This document shows, piece after piece, positions 6,462 through 7,328 of a stretch of DNA of 7,328 bases. The notes under the pieces were generated by a model that saw only the letters and a list, made by a program, of their open reading frames with translations, ran no database searches and was not told the origin of the DNA. Source of the stretch: Acidobacteriota bacterium (GTDB taxonomy: Bacteria; Acidobacteriota; Vicinamibacteria; Vicinamibacterales; Vicinamibacteraceae); contig JAEZDP010000191.1 of assembly GCA_023418055.1 (NCBI GenBank), forward strand, positions 1-7,328, given 5' to 3'. The position numbers were made by a program, and so were the translations under genes. Every line of letters starts with the position of its first letter. Position 1 is the stretch's first letter.

Positions 6462-7208
6462 TCACGCGCTCGCGATGAGCCACACGCACGCCAGCACCAG
6501 GATGGCGGTCATCAGCTGATCGAACACACGCGGGTCCACCCACAGGATGAACCGCCGGCCGACGGCCACGCCCACCGCGACGAGCGGACAGGTCAGCACC
6601 GACCACAACATCGCCCCCGGGGTGACGACGCCAGCCGCGAGCGACCCTGGCACCTTCAGCAGATTCACCACGGAGAAGAACGCGGTGTTGGTGGCGGTGA
6701 ACATCACTGGCGTGAGGTGCTGCAGCAGCAGGTAGGCGGCAATCGGGGGGCCGCCGGCGTTGAGCATGGCTGAACTCGTGCCGCCGAGCAGCCCCGCCAG
6801 CGGCGCATGCCAGCCGCGGTGCACATGGGTGTCTGTTCCGTGCCATTGCACGTACAGCTTGTAGGCCACCACGACGAGCCCCGCGATGCCGAGCGTGAGG
6901 CGCAGCACCTCGTCGGGGAGCCCGCGCAGCAGGTACACCCCGGCCGCCACGCCAATCACGCCCGCTGGCAGCAGCGCGCGCACGTGGCCGACATGCCACC
7001 TGCCCCAGAAGGTCCACAGCGCGAAGGCGTCGCCCACGATGAGCATGGGCGTTGCCAGCGCCACGGCGGCGGCCACCGACGACCGTCCGCTGAGCAGCAG
7101 CGTCGCGAGCACAGGAGGCAGCGCTCCTCCCACGCCGCCCTTCGAGAGCCCGATGAGCAGTGCCGCCGCACACAGGCTCGCCACGTCGACGGGCGGCGCG
7201 GGCAACAC
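6462..7208 (-). CDS. TauE/SafE (TSUP) family membrane permease
   Basis: The 248-residue, very hydrophobic protein fits the usual 240-270 residues of the TSUP family, which moves small sulfur- or carbon-containing anions (for example sulfite or sulfoacetate) across the inner membrane. About eight membrane segments can be traced in two related halves. The first half carries the family signature GLSKGGVGG (20-28). The second half carries the matching NAGGPPIAAYLL (150-161), with LGGTSSAM just before it and TATNTAFFSVVNLLK (171-185) after it. A short polar loop (about 121-134, rich in His and Thr) separates the halves. The GTG start at 7208 directly follows the TAG stop of the upstream glycosylase gene, with AGGAG 9 bases before it. 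This suggests co-transcription and translational coupling. The substrate cannot be assigned, because no sulfur-metabolism gene is adjacent. Confidence 0.88.
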   Translation of the reverse strand: MLPAPPVDVASLCAAALLIGLSKGGVGGALPPVLATLLLSGRSSVAAAVALATPMLIVGDAFALWTFWGRWHVGHVRALLPAGVIGVAAGVYLLRGLPDEVLRLTLGIAGLVVVAYKLYVQWHGTDTHVHRGWHAPLAGLLGGTSSAMLNAGGPPIAAYLLLQHLTPVMFTATNTAFFSVVNLLKVPGSLAAGVVTPGAMLWSVLTCPLVAVGVAVGRRFILWVDPRVFDQLMTAILVLACVWLIASA

Positions 7209-7328
7209 CTAGCGTGGCTCCTGGTCGATCAGGCGGCGTGCGGTGACGAAGACATCGGCCAGCATGGCATCGGTCAGGCGTCCCGTATGCGTGTTCTGCC
7301 GCGAGGGATGGTACGACTGCAGCACGGG
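7209..7328 (-). CDS. Uracil-DNA glycosylase, family 5-like (UdgB), C-terminal fragment
   Basis: The last 39 codons and TAG stop of a gene entering from the right edge. The sequence starts PVLQSYHPSRQNTHTGRLT and continues DAMLADVFVTARRLIDQEPR. The SYHPSRQNTHTGRLT block, followed by a short amphipathic helix, matches the C-terminal motif of family 5 (UdgB-type) uracil-DNA glycosylases, where the His of HPS/HVS lies in the DNA-binding active-site loop. Such enzymes remove uracil, and some other deaminated bases, from DNA to start base excision repair. The iron-sulfur cluster cysteines and the first catalytic motif lie outside the window. A family 4 enzyme is the main alternative. The stop codon abuts the GTG of the permease gene with no gap. 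The frame is open to the window edge, as expected for a truncated view of an intact gene. Confidence 0.82.
   Translation of the reverse strand, partial: PVLQSYHPSRQNTHTGRLTDAMLADVFVTARRLIDQEPR
7218..7222 (-). promoter_or_regulatory. Ribosome binding site of the TSUP permease inside the glycosylase gene
   Basis: On the minus strand AGGAG lies within the last codons of the glycosylase gene, 9 bases before the GTG at 7208. It decides the GTG start and supports translational coupling of the two genes. Confidence 0.6.

Noticed and set aside
1..7328. Mobile elements, tRNA/rRNA genes, CRISPR arrays or phage/defence systems
   Set aside because: No transposase or integrase, no cloverleaf or rRNA-like stretch, and no regularly spaced repeats beyond the short heptads were seen. 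The content is central metabolism plus a permease and a repair enzyme.

Overview
This window is GC-rich bacterial chromosomal DNA, roughly two-thirds G+C by eye. It is dominated by a complete pyruvate dehydrogenase complex operon, aceE-aceF-lpdA, on the + strand (192-6146). The homodimeric-type E1 paired with a two-lipoyl-domain E2 and an E3 without its own lipoyl domain is a Gram-negative style arrangement. The look of the proteins, the GC content and the short intergenic repeats suggest an uncultured Acidobacteriota lineage (Vicinamibacteria-like). That placement is only an impression and was not tested.

Layout: (1) 1-95, minus strand: the first 31 codons of a divergently transcribed lipoprotein that runs off the left edge. 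(2) 96-191: a divergent spacer with one AT-rich patch and a Shine-Dalgarno for aceE. (3) 192-2867 aceE, 2886-4649 aceF, then a 78-bp gap holding a perfect 10-bp hairpin and a short GTAGCCT-type direct repeat, then 4728-6146 lpdA. (4) About 6170-6295, plus strand: a 5'-truncated remnant of a SnoaL/NTF2-like gene just after lpdA. (5) 6296-6461: a short non-coding convergent spacer. (6) 6462-7208, minus strand: a TauE/SafE (TSUP) family membrane permease. (7) 7209-7328, minus strand: the C-terminal 39 residues of a family 5-like uracil-DNA glycosylase, whose stop codon directly abuts the GTG start of the permease.

Together AceE (E1), AceF (E2) and LpdA (E3) convert pyruvate, CoA and NAD+ to acetyl-CoA, CO2 and NADH. 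AceE decarboxylates pyruvate on thiamine diphosphate, AceF carries the acetyl group on lipoyl-lysines and passes it to CoA, and LpdA reoxidises the lipoyl groups. All key catalytic residues are visible, so the complex should be functional. The glycosylase and permease form a separate tightly packed minus-strand unit converging on the operon.

I see no sign of a novel multi-gene system here. The points worth a second look are small: the hairpin-plus-repeat island before lpdA, the SnoaL remnant, the zero-gap glycosylase/permease junction, the strongly acidic first linker of AceF, and a possible leaderless start for the divergent lipoprotein.
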